Below, in pieces: positions 16,616-26,376 of a stretch of 64,000 bases of DNA (position 1 is the first letter of the stretch; the number at the start of each line of letters is the position of its first letter). The DNA is from Paracoccaceae bacterium. GTDB lineage: Bacteria; Pseudomonadota; Alphaproteobacteria; Rhodobacterales; Rhodobacteraceae. The stretch spans positions 1 to 64,000 of the forward strand of contig JASJAU010000002.1 of the NCBI GenBank assembly GCA_030066855.1, written 5' to 3'. The translations under genes and the position numbers were made by a program. The notes beneath the pieces were generated by a model that made no database searches, was not told the DNA's origin, and worked only from the letters and a program-made list of their open reading frames with translations.

Positions 16616-18886
16616 ATGGCCGAGGTCTTCCGCGCCGATATTGACGGCATGCACTGCGCGTCCTGCGTCAAGCGGGTTGAAGACGCGCTTGTCCGCCTGC
16701 CCGGCGTCACTGCGGCCCGCGCCAACCTTGCTGCCGGCAGCGTCGAGGCCGATTTCGTCGCGCCCGCAGACAAGGACGCGCTCCTGAAAGCGCTCGAAGA
16801 CGCCGGGTATCCGGTCTCCGAGGAGGTGCCGTCCGACGCGCCGGTCAACCGTCAGGCGGAGGAGGCCGACAGGCTGCGCCGCGACACCATCGTCGCCGCC
16901 GCGCTCGTTCTGCCGGTTTTCCTGCTGGAGATGGGCGGGCATTTGATTCCGGCGGTACACCATCTCGTCGGGCAGACCATCGGGCACCAGACCTCGCGGG
17001 TCCTGCAATTCCTATTGATCGGCGCGGCGCTCGCCGGTCCTGGACGGCAGTTCTTCTTCAAGGGCATCCCCTCCCTCATGCGTCGCGCCCCGGACATGAA
17101 CGCGCTTGTCGCTTTGGGGACGGGCGCCTCGTTTCTCTATTCGACAGTCGCGACCTTCGCACCGGCGCTCCTGCCTGTGGGGGCGAGGGGCGTCTATTTT
17201 GAAGCGGCGGGCGTGATCGTCGCGTTGATCCTCTTGGGCCGGACGCTCGAGGCGCGGGCCAAGGGCCGGACCGGCGCCGCCATCCGCGCACTGGTGGGGC
17301 TGCGGCCTTCGGTGGCCATGGTCGTGAGCGCAGGCGGGCTCGAGGAGCGCCCGATCGCCGCGCTAAAGGTGGGTGACGTGATCCAGGTGCGGCCGGGCGA
17401 ACGGATCGCCACGGACGGCGTCGTGACCGAGGGCTCGGCGTTTGTGGATGAGAGCATGATCACCGGGGAGCCGGTGCCGGTGGAGAAAGCCGAGGGAGAC
17501 CCAGTGACAGGCGGTACGGTGAACGGCGCGGCAGCCCTGACCATACGCGCGACGGCGATCGGCGAGGCGACGGTCCTGTCCGGGATCATCCGGATGGTAC
17601 GCGACGCGCAGGGCGCCAAGCTCCCGATCCAGAGCCTCGTCGACCGGGTGACCGCCTGGTTCGTGCCGGCCGTTCTGGCGGTCGCCGCGCTGACCGTGCT
17701 GGTCTGGCTCGCGGTCGGGCCGGCGCCCGCGCTGGGCCTGGCGCTTGTGGCGGGCGTCTCGGTTCTCATCATCGCCTGTCCTTGCGCAATGGGCCTCGCC
17801 ACGCCGACCTCAATCATGGTCGGCACGGGTCGCGCGGCGGATCTCGGCATCCTGTTCAGGAAGGGCGAGGCGCTGCAAAAGCTCTCTGAAATCAAAACGG
17901 TCGCCTTCGACAAGACCGGGACGCTGACCGAAGGGCGGCCGGAAGTGACCGATGTTCTTCCGGTCGAGGGCAGAAACGAGGCGGAGGTTCTCAGCGCCGC
18001 AGCCGCCGTCGAGGTCTTCTCCGAGCATCCCATCGCGCGGGCAATCCTCCGCCGGGTTCTGGACGCGCCTAAAGCGGAGGGGTTCCAGACAGCGCCCGGC
18101 AGTGGCGCCGAGGCGGTGTTGGACGGCGTTAAGGTCCGCGTAGGAACAGGCGCCTTCGTGGCTGTTGCTGAGCGCGAGATCGGGATTGCAGCCTTGGAGG
18201 AGCAGGTGGAGAGGCTCCGCGCCGAGGGACGCACGGTTGTTTTCGTGTCCGTGGGCGACACGCTCGCTGGCGCCGTCGCGGTGGCCGACCCGGTGAAGCC
18301 GCGCGCGAGGGCGGCGGTCGGCGCGCTTCATGAGATGGGCGTCAGCGTCGCCATGGTGACGGGCGACGCGGCGCCGACCGCCCGGGCCATCGCGAGGGAC
18401 TTGGGCATCGATCACGTGGTCCCGGAGGCCCTGCCGGACGAGAAGGTTGCGGCGATCGAAGCGTTTAAGACCTCCGGACCGGTCGCCTTTGTCGGCGACG
18501 GCATCAACGACGCGCCTGCCCTGGCCGCCGCCGATACGGGGCTGGCCATCGGAACCGGCACGGATGTGGCGATCGAGACGGCGGATGTGGTGCTGATGTC
18601 GGGCGATCCGGAAGGCGTCGCCCGGGCGCTGGCGCTCAGCCGCGCGACCATACGCAATATCCGGCAGAACCTTGGTTGGGCCTTCGGGTATAATGTGCTT
18701 CTGATCCCGGTCGCGGCGGGCATTTTCTACCCTTTCTTCGAGCTTCTTCTGTCGCCTATGCTCGCGGCGGGCGCCATGGCGCTTTCATCCGTTGCGGTGG
18801 TGACAAACGCGCTGCGGTTGCGCCGGTGGGGGGCGCCGACAAAGGGGAGCCCCCCGGAGCCCGAACTTCAGGAGGTCCCGGCATGA
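16616..18886 (+). CDS. copA: Copper-exporting P1B-type ATPase
   Basis: A 756-residue inner-membrane pump that exports Cu(I) at the cost of ATP. An N-terminal heavy-metal-associated domain has GMHCASC near residues 10-16. Membrane segments follow, with the actuator motif [10 protein letters not shown], the metal-site CPCAMG in a membrane helix near residue 388, the phosphorylated Asp in DKTGTLTEG near 431, the EHPIAR His-Pro motif near 471 and the hinge [11 protein letters not shown] near 627. CPC with one GMxCxxC domain indicates monovalent copper or silver. It follows a CueR-type promoter and its stop overlaps the cueR start. Confidence 0.96.
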   Translation: MAEVFRADIDGMHCASCVKRVEDALVRLPGVTAARANLAAGSVEADFVAPADKDALLKALEDAGYPVSEEVPSDAPVNRQAEEADRLRRDTIVAAALVLPVFLLEMGGHLIPAVHHLVGQTIGHQTSRVLQFLLIGAALAGPGRQFFFKGIPSLMRRAPDMNALVALGTGASFLYSTVATFAPALLPVGARGVYFEAAGVIVALILLGRTLEARAKGRTGAAIRALVGLRPSVAMVVSAGGLEERPIAALKVGDVIQVRPGERIATDGVVTEGSAFVDESMITGEPVPVEKAEGDPVTGGTVNGAAALTIRATAIGEATVLSGIIRMVRDAQGAKLPIQSLVDRVTAWFVPAVLAVAALTVLVWLAVGPAPALGLALVAGVSVLIIACPCAMGLATPTSIMVGTGRAADLGILFRKGEALQKLSEIKTVAFDKTGTLTEGRPEVTDVLPVEGRNEAEVLSAAAAVEVFSEHPIARAILRRVLDAPKAEGFQTAPGSGAEAVLDGVKVRVGTGAFVAVAEREIGIAALEEQVERLRAEGRTVVFVSVGDTLAGAVAVADPVKPRARAAVGALHEMGVSVAMVTGDAAPTARAIARDLGIDHVVPEALPDEKVAAIEAFKTSGPVAFVGDGINDAPALAAADTGLAIGTGTDVAIETADVVLMSGDPEGVARALALSRATIRNIRQNLGWAFGYNVLLIPVAAGIFYPFFELLLSPMLAAGAMALSSVAVVTNALRLRRWGAPTKGSPPEPELQEVPA

Positions 18887-19275
18887 ACATCGGCGACGTT
18901 GCGGAGGCGACGGGTCTCCCCGCCAAGACCATCCGGTACTACGAGGACATCGACTTGGTTCGCCCCGCTCGGGGCGCGAACGGGTATCGCGTCTTTCGGG
19001 AGACCGACCTTCACAAGCTGCGCTTTCTGGGACGCGCCCGCACGCTCGGCTTTTCGATCGAGGACTGCCGCACGCTTTTGGCGCTCTACGAGGACGAGCA
19101 GCGGGCGAGTTCCGAGGTCAAGGAGATCGCGGAGCGCAACCTTGAGAGCATCGAGGCCAAGATCGCCGATCTTCGCGCGATGCAGGAGACGCTTCGGACG
19201 CTGGTTAGCGCCTGCGCGGGCGACGAGCGCCCCGATTGTCCCATCCTGGCCGATCTGGGCGAAGCGGGCGAATGA
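18883..19275 (+). CDS. cueR: Copper-responsive MerR-family activator (CueR-like)
   Basis: A 130-residue MerR-family regulator starting at the ATG that overlaps the copA stop. The helix-turn-helix and wing read [20 protein letters not shown] and [20 protein letters not shown]. After a coiled-coil helix, Cys111 and Cys119 in the CAGDERPDC loop match the spacing of the two Cu(I) ligands of CueR, and Ser at 76-77 fits monovalent-ion members. It should sense Cu(I) and activate the promoter at 16562-16592, autoregulating its own operon. It ends overlapping the GNAT gene by ATGA. Confidence 0.92.
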   Translation: MNIGDVAEATGLPAKTIRYYEDIDLVRPARGANGYRVFRETDLHKLRFLGRARTLGFSIEDCRTLLALYEDEQRASSEVKEIAERNLESIEAKIADLRAMQETLRTLVSACAGDERPDCPILADLGEAGE

Positions 19276-19874
19276 CGGATGATCCGGGGCGTCGGAGAGG
19301 GCTTGCTGAGGCGCTTCAACAGGCGCTTCGGCGCGACCCGTTTTACGCCACGCTGGAAGCCGCGATTGAGCCGGCCATCTCGGCGAGGGAAGCAATGCTG
19401 GCCTATTACGACTACTCCATCTCGGAGGCTGCCGACCTCGGTCGTTGCGTCGCGGCGGACGCGCCGGACGCTGGCGTCTCGCTCTGGTCGCTGCCTCTGG
19501 ATGCGGACGCCGCGGCGCGGAAATCGGCCGCCAAGAGCGCCTTTGTCCGCGATCGATTGTGCGCCGGATCGGCGGAGGTCTATGAGCGCATCGTAGCCTA
19601 CATGAGCGTCGCGACAATGGAAGTGACCGAGCCGGACGACTGGTACCTGTCGATCATCGGCATCCTTCCGGATCACCAGGGACGGGGGCTTGGCGGCGAT
19701 CTGGTGCGGCCGGTGCTGGAGGAGGCCGACCGGGCGGGCAGGGCGACCTATCTCGAGACTTTCACGCCGCGAAACATCTCGTTCTACGAGCGTCTGGGGT
19801 ATCGCGCGGTCGGGGCTTTTGACGAGCCCGTCACCGGCGGGACATACACCGTATTGCGTCGCTTGCCCGTTTAA
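19272..19874 (+). CDS. GNAT-family N-acetyltransferase
   Basis: A 200-residue protein with a C-terminal GNAT domain: the acetyl-CoA site is LSIIGILPDHQGRGLGGDLV, followed by YLETFTPRNISFYERLGYRAVG. The N-terminal 75 residues are less typical. The start is the ATG overlapping the cueR stop (ATGA), so it is translated with the copper operon although no link of this family to copper is established. The 3' end overlaps the opposite GFA gene by 4 bases. Confidence 0.88.
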   Translation: MTDDPGRRRGLAEALQQALRRDPFYATLEAAIEPAISAREAMLAYYDYSISEAADLGRCVAADAPDAGVSLWSLPLDADAAARKSAAKSAFVRDRLCAGSAEVYERIVAYMSVATMEVTEPDDWYLSIIGILPDHQGRGLGGDLVRPVLEEADRAGRATYLETFTPRNISFYERLGYRAVGAFDEPVTGGTYTVLRRLPV

Positions 19875-20272
19875 TCCGCCACCATCGTGGTGAGCCTCGG
19901 GTCTGCTTTCTCTGACTGAGGCAATCCATCGGTGATGTCGTAGTAGTCGCCCTTGTCGGCCGTGAAGATGTGGCCTTTGACGGCAAGACCCGTCGGGGCG
20001 TCGAGTGTTCCCGCCATGATCGACAGATTCTCCCCTGCGCCGTCCCAGAAAAGGTTCGAGCCGCAGGCCGCGCAGAAGCCGCGCCGGGCGGTCTCGGACG
20101 AGCGATACCATGTGACCTCGCCCGTGATCTCGATCTGATCCCGCCGGACGCTGGTCGCCGCGACGTGGTGGCCGCTGGTCTTGCGGCACTGGACGCAATG
20201 ACAGGCAATGACCGGGCGGAGCGGGCCGGTGACCTTGAAGGTGACCTGGCCGCAGAGGCAGCCGCCCGTCAC
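19871..20272 (-). CDS. GFA-family zinc protein
   Basis: A 133-residue protein with a GTG start that overlaps the aroA stop (GTGA). Zinc-binding Cys motifs are [10 protein letters not shown] at the N-terminus, [11 protein letters not shown] near residue 24 and [11 protein letters not shown] near residue 66, as in the GFA/CENP-V family. Glutathione-dependent formaldehyde activation is the historical name, and the true activity of most members is unknown. It is cotranscribed behind aroA. Confidence 0.9.
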   Translation of the reverse strand: MTGGCLCGQVTFKVTGPLRPVIACHCVQCRKTSGHHVAATSVRRDQIEITGEVTWYRSSETARRGFCAACGSNLFWDGAGENLSIMAGTLDAPTGLAVKGHIFTADKGDYYDITDGLPQSEKADPRLTTMVAD

Positions 20273-21621
20273 GCCGCGCCTTCAGTGAAAACCGCGCCGA
20301 GGCCGGTCATCAAGGGTGCGAAAGCCGGGAAGGAGGTTGCGATGGGCGCGGCGTCGTCGACGGTGACCGGGTCTCGCGCCGCCATGCCGAGGCAGAGGAA
20401 CGACATCGCGATCCGGTGGTCGAGTCGCGCCATAACAGTGGCGCCGCCGGGGACGCCGAGGGGTCCTATCCCTTCGACCTCCCACCAATCCTCGCCCTCG
20501 TCCACCGCGACGCCGTTGGCGCGGAGCCCTTTGGCCATGGCGTCGATGCGGTCGCTTTCCTTAACGCGGAGCTCCTTGACCCCGCGCATCAACGTCCGGC
20601 CTTCTGCGACGGAGGCTACGACGGACAGGATGGGGTATTCGTCGATCATCGACGCCGCGCGGTCCGGGGGGACCTCGATACCCTTCATGTCTGGTGAGTA
20701 CCGGGCGCGGAGGTCTGCCACGGGCTCGCCGCCCTCCTCGCGCGCGTTTTCATAGGTCAGGTCCGCGCCCATGTCGCGGAGCGTCTCGTAGAGTCCGGCG
20801 CGCGTAGGGTTCAGCCCGATATTCGGGACGAGGACGTCGGAGCCTTCGACGATCAGCGCCGCCGCGACAGGGAAGGCGGCGGAAGAGGGGTCGCGGGGCA
20901 CCTCGATAAACTGCGGGTTCAGCTCTGGGTGGCCGGTCAGTGTGATCGCCCGGCCCTCTTCTGTGTCTTCGACCGCGACCTTTGCGCCGAAGCCCGCGAG
21001 CATCCGTTCGGTATGGTCGCGCGTCGCCTCTGTCTCGATCACCACCGTCTGGCCGGGGGCGTTCAGGCCAGCCAGAAGCACAGCCGATTTCACCTGCGCC
21101 GAGGGCATGGGCACGACATAGCGTACGGGGATCGGATCTCGGGCGCCCTTGATCGTCATCGGCAGCCGCCCGCCCGACCGGCCCCAGGCGCGGGCGCCGA
21201 ACAAGGCCATCGGGTCGGTCACGCGCCCCATGGGCCGTGAGCGGAGCGAAGCGTCGCCGGTGAAGGTCGTGGTGATGTCCGTGGTCGCCATGGCGCCCAT
21301 AATGAGCCGGACTCCGGTCCCGGCGTTGCCGCAGTCGATCACGTCCTCAGGCTCGCCGAACCCGCCGACGCCGACGCCGTGCACGGACCAGGCGCCCGTG
21401 CCGGTCTGCGTTACCTCCGCGCCGAAGGCGCGCATGGCGGCGGCGGTTCTGAGCACGTCCTCGCCCTCGAGCAGGCCGGAGATCCGCGTTTCGCCAACCG
21501 CCATTGCGCCCAGGATCAGCGAGCGGTGGCTAATAGACTTGTCGCCCGGGATCTCCGCCACGCCCTGCAAAGGCGCGGCGCGGCGCGATGTCATCGGTTG
21601 CGGATCGCCGTGGCCGGACAT
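20269..21621 (-). CDS. aroA: 3-phosphoshikimate 1-carboxyvinyltransferase (EPSP synthase, class II-like)
   Basis: A 450-residue cytoplasmic enzyme that joins shikimate-3-phosphate and phosphoenolpyruvate to give EPSP in aromatic amino acid synthesis. I start it at the ATG at 21621, preceded by GGGAGGGAGAGG; the frame continues to 21663. Key blocks: [11 protein letters not shown] near residue 24, [30 protein letters not shown] near 97, [25 protein letters not shown] and RVKESDRID. The layout resembles class II (CP4-type) enzymes. The residue matching the Ala that gives CP4 its glyphosate tolerance is Gly101 here, so tolerance is not predicted. Confidence 0.95.
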   Translation of the reverse strand: MSGHGDPQPMTSRRAAPLQGVAEIPGDKSISHRSLILGAMAVGETRISGLLEGEDVLRTAAAMRAFGAEVTQTGTGAWSVHGVGVGGFGEPEDVIDCGNAGTGVRLIMGAMATTDITTTFTGDASLRSRPMGRVTDPMALFGARAWGRSGGRLPMTIKGARDPIPVRYVVPMPSAQVKSAVLLAGLNAPGQTVVIETEATRDHTERMLAGFGAKVAVEDTEEGRAITLTGHPELNPQFIEVPRDPSSAAFPVAAALIVEGSDVLVPNIGLNPTRAGLYETLRDMGADLTYENAREEGGEPVADLRARYSPDMKGIEVPPDRAASMIDEYPILSVVASVAEGRTLMRGVKELRVKESDRIDAMAKGLRANGVAVDEGEDWWEVEGIGPLGVPGGATVMARLDHRIAMSFLCLGMAARDPVTVDDAAPIATSFPAFAPLMTGLGAVFTEGAA

Positions 21622-21693
21622 GGCCTCTCCCTCCCTGTGTCGGGGCTCTGTTAGCGCAGACAAAGGCCGGGGGAAATGCCCGTTTTGCGGCGC

Positions 21694-22401
21694 TCAGAGG
21701 CGGCGGAAGGTCATGTAGGTCGGGGTGCGGCCCTCACGGACGGCCTTGGCCTCGTACCGCGTGCGCGTCCAGTCATCCCATGGAGCGCGCCAGTCAGCGG
21801 GCCGTTCGGCCAGCCATTCGAACCCGGCCTTTGGCACCTCCTCCATCGTCTGCCGGACATAGTCAGGGATGTCGGTCGCCACGCGGAACTCCGCCCCGGG
21901 GGCGAGGGCGCGGTGGAGCGGCTCCAGATGCTCCGGCGTGACGAAGCGGCGGCGGTGGTGCCGCTTTTTCGGCCAGGGATCGGGGTAGAGGAGGAACGCC
22001 TTGGCGATTGACCCGGCGGGCAGCACGTCCATCAGGTCTCGGGCGTCGCCGGGGTGGAGGCGGACGTTGGACAGGCCTGCCTCGCGTAGCTTGCCGAGGC
22101 AGGTGGCGACGCCGTTGATGTAGGGCTCGGCCCCGATGAAGCCGATCTCCGGGTTTCGCGCCGCCTGATGCGCGAGGTGTTCGCCGCCACCGAAACCGAT
22201 CTCGAGCCAGATGAGCCGGCTGCCGAACACAGCGCCAAGGTCGAGCTCCACGCGCTCCGGGTTCTCGTCCCAGCCGACGCCTGTCAGCCCTATCCGATCG
22301 AGATCCTCCAGATTGCGCTTTTGGCTGTCGCGCAGCGCCTTGCCCTTCAGACGGCCATAGAAGTTGCGCCAGGGGGCGCCGGAGGCGTGGTGATCGCTCA
22401 T
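21694..22401 (-). CDS. trmB: tRNA (guanine-N7-)-methyltransferase
   Basis: A 235-residue SAM-dependent enzyme that methylates G46 in the tRNA variable loop. The SAM-binding start is LEIGFGGGEHL, followed by FIGAEPYINGVATCL, NVRLHPGDARDLMDVLP and the family hallmark LLYPDPWPKKRHHRRRFV. The N-terminal WRNFYGRLKGKALRDSQ and C-terminal GRTPTYMTFRRL are also typical. The start is the ATG at 22401; an upstream in-frame start at 22437 is possible and neither has a strong ribosome-binding site. Confidence 0.95.
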   Translation of the reverse strand: MSDHHASGAPWRNFYGRLKGKALRDSQKRNLEDLDRIGLTGVGWDENPERVELDLGAVFGSRLIWLEIGFGGGEHLAHQAARNPEIGFIGAEPYINGVATCLGKLREAGLSNVRLHPGDARDLMDVLPAGSIAKAFLLYPDPWPKKRHHRRRFVTPEHLEPLHRALAPGAEFRVATDIPDYVRQTMEEVPKAGFEWLAERPADWRAPWDDWTRTRYEAKAVREGRTPTYMTFRRL

Positions 22402-22442
22402 ATCGCGCGCCCTGCCAAGCCCGGCGCCCGAGGTCAAGGCGG

Positions 22443-22820
22443 TCAGTCGTACTGCACGACCTCGATCTCGATCCCGTCGTTGTCGTGGAAATAGAACCGG
22501 CGGCCCGGCTCGTAGTCCGCGTGGTTGATCGGCGTGAAGCCCTCGGCTTTGACCCGCTCTTCGGTGGCGTCGATGTCGTCGACCACGACCGCCCAGTGGT
22601 TCAGGCCGCCTTTTGTGATGTAGCTGTCGCTCTTCGGCTCCTGCCCTTTTTGGAAGGAGAACAATGCGACGTAGCTGGTGTCGTCGCCCACATGGACCGT
22701 GTATCCGGTCTGCATGCCCGGCCCCTCCCAGCGGATATGCCAGTTGAACACCCGTTCGATCCAGGCGGCGGTCGCCTTGGGGTCGCTGACGGTCATATTC
22801 ACATGCTCAAGACTTGCCAT
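22443..22820 (-). CDS. VOC-family (glyoxalase/bleomycin-resistance fold) protein
   Basis: A 125-residue protein starting at the ATG at 22820 (CGGAGG upstream). It has the paired beta-alpha-beta-beta-beta layout of VOC proteins: LEHVNMTVSDPKATAAWIER at the N-terminus, GGLNHWAVVVDDIDATEERV in the second module, and a C-terminal FYFHDNDGIEIEVVQYD that supplies the metal-ligand Glu. His in LEHV and LNHW fit the other metal ligands. Likely a metal-dependent lyase, isomerase or dioxygenase; the substrate is unknown. Confidence 0.88.
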   Translation of the reverse strand: MASLEHVNMTVSDPKATAAWIERVFNWHIRWEGPGMQTGYTVHVGDDTSYVALFSFQKGQEPKSDSYITKGGLNHWAVVVDDIDATEERVKAEGFTPINHADYEPGRRFYFHDNDGIEIEVVQYD

Positions 22821-22882
22821 GCCGGCCTCCGTTCTGATGAGTCGGGGCACCGTCGCACCTCAAGCGCGCTTGAGGTCAAGCG

Positions 22883-23383
22883 CTAATCGCGGATTTCTTC
22901 TGGCCAGACGCCCCAGAGAACCGATTTGCGCACCCAACCCTTGCTCCGGTTCGCTTCGATCCTGCACCAGTCGAGCGTGCAGTCTTCGAGACGGGCGACG
23001 ACGCCTGCTTCGGCATAGGCATTCACTTCCGCCTCGGCGCTCGGCTTGACTCGCATTGGCGTCATGTCCCCGTCTACGATCACGTGACGAACCCCGGAAA
23101 GGAGTGAGTAATGCACCCATCCGCCCAGCCCGTCGCGGTCCTGCACGCGCCGCCAGTGGCCGTACTCTCCGGTGATCTTCAGCGGCATGTTCCGCCGTTT
23201 GAAGACCCAGTCGATCCGGTGGGAGAGCGAGGGGCCGCGCCGGACATTGCCCTCTTCGGCCTTGAGCGAGACGTAGCGCGGCATCGGCAGGTTGGTAACC
23301 GGACCGCGCTCTGACGCGAGCGCCGGCGACAGCATCGCCGCGCCCAGAAGACCCGCAATAAGGACTGATCTCGCCCGCTTCAT
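22883..23383 (-). CDS. Periplasmic SH3-domain protein
   Basis: A 166-residue exported protein. I start it at the ATG at 23383; the open frame extends to 23674 without a plausible start. Residues 1-23 are a signal peptide (KRARSVLIAGLLGAAMLSPALA). The mature part has two bacterial SH3-like units: YVSLKAEEGNVRRGPSLSHRID with a following YGHWRRVQDRDGLGGWVH, and MRVKPSAEAEVNAYAEAG with CRIEANRSKGWVRKSVLWGV. Such proteins usually bind cell-wall peptides or act as adaptors. It is divergent from the hydroxyacid dehydrogenase gene. Confidence 0.88.
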   Translation of the reverse strand: MKRARSVLIAGLLGAAMLSPALASERGPVTNLPMPRYVSLKAEEGNVRRGPSLSHRIDWVFKRRNMPLKITGEYGHWRRVQDRDGLGGWVHYSLLSGVRHVIVDGDMTPMRVKPSAEAEVNAYAEAGVVARLEDCTLDWCRIEANRSKGWVRKSVLWGVWPEEIRD

Positions 23384-23419
23384 ACCGCTCTCGTCCTCAC
23401 ACGCCGCATCGCCATCGCG

Positions 23420-23431
23420 CCCTTTAAAGGG
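23420..23431. promoter_or_regulatory. 12-bp perfect palindrome CCCTTTAAAGGG
   Basis: It lies in the 121-base spacer between the divergent SH3-protein and hydroxyacid-dehydrogenase starts. A perfect 12-bp palindrome at this position could be an operator, but there is no regulator gene nearby. Confidence 0.35.
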
Positions 23432-23504
23432 TCTCTTGTGCCGCGTCCTGTTCCTTGCCACTTTGCCAACAACCAGAGCGAACGAAAAGAGCCCGGGAGA
23501 GAGC

Positions 23505-24491
23505 ATGCCAGAGCAGCGCCTGAGTGTTGTCGTGACGCGACGATTGCCCGAGGCGGTCGAAACCCGGATGTCGGAGCTCTTCGATGTCGCGCTTCGCCCG
23601 GACGACAGGCCGATGGAGCGCGACGCGCTTATCGCCGCAGTCCGCAACGCGGATGTGCTGGTGCCGACGATCACCGATCAAATCGACGCCGGGCTTCTGG
23701 CGCAGGCCGGCGAACGGTTGAAACTGATCGCGAATTTCGGTGCGGGCGTTGACAATATCGACGTTCAAACCGCGCGGCAGAGGGGCATTCTCGTCTCGAA
23801 CACGCCCGGCGTGCTGACCGACGATACCGCCGACATGACGATGGCGCTGATCCTTGCCGTGCGGCGGCGGATTCCCGAAGGTCTCTCCATCATGCAGAGG
23901 GGGGACTGGGAGGGCTGGTCGCCCACGGGCATGCTTGGGCGTAGGGTTGGCGGCCAGCGGCTCGGCGTCCTCGGCATGGGCCGCATCGGCCAGGCGGTCG
24001 CCCGGCGGGCGGCGGCCTTCGGGATGCAGGTGCATTACCACAACCGTCGGCGGTTGCGCCCTGAGACTGAGGCGGAGCTTCAGGCGACCTATTGGGAGAG
24101 CCTCGACCAGATGGTCGCGCGCGTCGATATCCTGTCGATCAATTGTCCGCACACGCCCTCGACCTTTCATTTGATGAACGCGCGGCGGCTGAAATTGATG
24201 AAGCCTGATGCGGTGATCGTAAACACCTCGAGGGGCGAGGTCATCGACGAGAACGCCCTGACCCGGATGCTCCGCGCGGGCGAGATCGCGGGTGCGGGCC
24301 TCGACGTGTTCGAGCATGGGGCCGAGGCCAATCCGCGCCTGCGCGAGCTGCCTAATGTCGTCCTGCTGCCGCACATGGGGTCCGCCACGCTCGAGGGTCG
24401 GATCGAGATGGGCGAAAAAGTCATTATCAATATCAAGACCTTCGACGACGGCCACCGGCCGCCCGATCTGGTCGTTCCTGCAATGCTCTGA
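23505..24491 (+). CDS. D-isomer-specific 2-hydroxyacid dehydrogenase (glyoxylate/hydroxypyruvate reductase type)
   Basis: A 328-residue NAD(P)-dependent cytoplasmic enzyme. I start it at the ATG at 23505 with GGGAGAGA upstream; the frame runs further upstream without a better start. The Rossmann motif is LGVLGMGRIGQAVARRAAAFG; catalytic residues are the Arg of VNTSRGEVIDENAL, the Glu of the DVFEHG region and the His of LLPHMGSAT. The active-site loop NFGAGVDNIDVQTARQRGI is also family-typical. It probably reduces glyoxylate or hydroxypyruvate. Its stop overlaps the next start (TGATG), making a three-gene unit with the lipoprotein and MFS genes. Confidence 0.92.
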   Translation: MPEQRLSVVVTRRLPEAVETRMSELFDVALRPDDRPMERDALIAAVRNADVLVPTITDQIDAGLLAQAGERLKLIANFGAGVDNIDVQTARQRGILVSNTPGVLTDDTADMTMALILAVRRRIPEGLSIMQRGDWEGWSPTGMLGRRVGGQRLGVLGMGRIGQAVARRAAAFGMQVHYHNRRRLRPETEAELQATYWESLDQMVARVDILSINCPHTPSTFHLMNARRLKLMKPDAVIVNTSRGEVIDENALTRMLRAGEIAGAGLDVFEHGAEANPRLRELPNVVLLPHMGSATLEGRIEMGEKVIINIKTFDDGHRPPDLVVPAML

Positions 24492-25123
24492 TGCGGCTGC
24501 CGGCTCTCGCCTTCCTTCTGATCGCCGCCTGCAGCCGGCCGATGACCGAGAATGAAGAGCGCTTCGCCCGCGATCTCTTCGGCGACGGGCTCGACACCTC
24601 CAAGGTGACGGTCTCGCACAGTCTCGGCCTCACGCCGCCGCCCAAGACTGTGCCGTCGTCGGTCCGCAGGCTGCGCGGGACCGAACGGGCCTGCGTCAGA
24701 ACACCGCAGCCCGTCCGGTCGGAGCCGCCGCGGGCCTTCGCGCTCTTCAACCGAATGCATTTCGGCAATGATCTCTATTCGACCGATATGTTGGCGCCCT
24801 GGCCCAATGGGTTGCGTCTGCCTCAGGCGCTGATCTTCGCGCATGAGCTGACCCACGTCTGGCAATGGCAGAACCGCGACAGGACCGGCTACACGCCGCT
24901 TCGCGCCATTGGCGAAAGCCTGAGGCTCGCCGATCCATATTTTTTCCAACCCCAAGACGCCCCGCTTTTCTTCGCTTTCGGCTACGAGCAGCAGGCGGCG
25001 ATCGTCGAGGATTTCATCTGCTTCACCATCGCCAACCCGACCCATCCCATGCGCGAGGAGCTTCGTGCGCTGCTTCTGCCCGTCTTTCCGGTTGAGGCCT
25101 TCGAGGCGTCGATCGTTCGGTGA
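24491..25123 (+). CDS. Lipoprotein with a HExxH-like metalloprotease motif
   Basis: A 210-residue protein with a lipoprotein signal (LALAFLL-type core ending in the lipobox IAAC at residue 14). The central segment AHELTHVWQWQNRD carries the zinc-protease pattern HExxH followed by WQ. A downstream acidic segment QQAAIVEDFICF may supply the third ligand. I do not recognise a named family; it resembles small envelope proteins with peptidase-like folds. It overlaps the dehydrogenase stop by one base and the MFS gene by GTGA. Confidence 0.8.
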   Translation: MRLPALAFLLIAACSRPMTENEERFARDLFGDGLDTSKVTVSHSLGLTPPPKTVPSSVRRLRGTERACVRTPQPVRSEPPRAFALFNRMHFGNDLYSTDMLAPWPNGLRLPQALIFAHELTHVWQWQNRDRTGYTPLRAIGESLRLADPYFFQPQDAPLFFAFGYEQQAAIVEDFICFTIANPTHPMREELRALLLPVFPVEAFEASIVR

Positions 25124-26364
25124 CCGAAGACCGGCGCGCCGCTGCGCGGAACGTCGCGCTCTACCCCTGGTTCCGGTTCTTTCAGAACCTGCTGTTCTGG
25201 CAGGCGGTCTGGTTCCTTTACTTCCAGAACGAGTTGTCGGCGGCTGAGGCGATCCTGCTCTACGCGCTCTACGACCTGGCCACGACTGTTCTGGAAGTTC
25301 CCTCGGGATGGATGTCGGACCGGGTCGGGCGGCGGATCACATTGATCCTAGCCGCCGTATTCGCGGTGACGGCCTCGGCTCTGCTTGCCTTCGGAGGCAG
25401 CTTCTGGGTTTTCCTCGCCGGTCAGGTGGCATTTGGGGCGTCCGCCGCCTTTTCGTCGGGGACGGACACCGCTTTCCTTTACGAATCCCTAGAAGACGCC
25501 GGTCGCGCGGACGAGGTCGAGGCGCAGGAGCTTCGCGCATGGCGCTTCAACTTCACCGCGCTCGCACTGTCGGCCTTGATCGGCGGTGCTGTCTCTCTCG
25601 TGTCTTACGCCGCGACCTTTGTCATGGCAGGCGCTGCGGCGCTGGTGATGCTGGTTATCGCCATCCGTTTCGTGGAGCCGGGCCGCCTGGAGCATCATGT
25701 GCCCCAGGGCGGGGAATGGGCGCGGTTCGGCGCGTTGCGGGAGGCGCTTGTGAACCCCGTGTTGTTGTGGCTCTTCGCGTTGACGGTCTTGATGTACGGG
25801 CTCAGCCACGTTCCCTTCGTCTTCGGCCAGCCCTACATCCAGCAATCGCTTGCGTCGCTTGGGCTGGAGGCCGAAGCGCCCCTGGTCAGCGGCGCTGTGA
25901 CGACCGCGATGATGCTCCTCTCGGTGGCCGTGTCCTGGGCGGCGCCGGGCATCCGGCATCGGATCGGACTGACCGCGATCCTGCTCGCGGCTTTCGCGAT
26001 TCAGATCGGTCTGGCCGCGATCCTCGCGGCCACGTCGAGCGCCTTTGCGATCGTGTTCCTGCTTCTCCGGATGGTGCCGAACTCCCTCTCGGCGCCCTTC
26101 ATCCTCGCCCGCGTCCAGCCCGAGCTTAAGAACGAGAGCCGGGCGACTTACCTGTCGCTCAAAAGCCTTACGGGCCGGATTGTCTTCTCCGCCTCGCTCT
26201 ATGTCGCGACCTTCGCCACATCCGCCGTCGATGAGATGTCCTTCGGCGAACTGCGCCTGATCCTGCTCGCCTACGCGGGCGCAGGTCTGATCGCGTTCGT
26301 GGCGCTGTGGTTCTGGGCGCGGAGGCTGCCGCTTGACCAGCCGGCGAGGGCGAACGCGGCCTGA
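25120..26364 (+). CDS. Major facilitator superfamily transporter
   Basis: A 414-residue, 12-helix inner-membrane transporter with a GTG start overlapping the upstream stop. The loop 2-3 signature is visible as GWMSDRVGRRITL, preceded by YDLATTVLEVPSG, a pattern seen in drug/metabolite MFS exporters. Other polar signatures are FSSGTDTAFLYESLEDAGRADE and RMVPNSLSAPFILARVQPE. The substrate is unknown. It is the last gene of its unit, followed by a bulged hairpin at 26377-26403. Confidence 0.9.
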   Translation: MTEDRRAAARNVALYPWFRFFQNLLFWQAVWFLYFQNELSAAEAILLYALYDLATTVLEVPSGWMSDRVGRRITLILAAVFAVTASALLAFGGSFWVFLAGQVAFGASAAFSSGTDTAFLYESLEDAGRADEVEAQELRAWRFNFTALALSALIGGAVSLVSYAATFVMAGAAALVMLVIAIRFVEPGRLEHHVPQGGEWARFGALREALVNPVLLWLFALTVLMYGLSHVPFVFGQPYIQQSLASLGLEAEAPLVSGAVTTAMMLLSVAVSWAAPGIRHRIGLTAILLAAFAIQIGLAAILAATSSAFAIVFLLLRMVPNSLSAPFILARVQPELKNESRATYLSLKSLTGRIVFSASLYVATFATSAVDEMSFGELRLILLAYAGAGLIAFVALWFWARRLPLDQPARANAA

Positions 26365-26376
26365 GGCTCTTGGCAA

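Noticed and set aside
15328-16848. 506-codon minus-strand frame over the second DppF gene and copA start
   Set aside because: Antisense to two genes with complete motifs and crosses the CueR promoter; no domain is seen.
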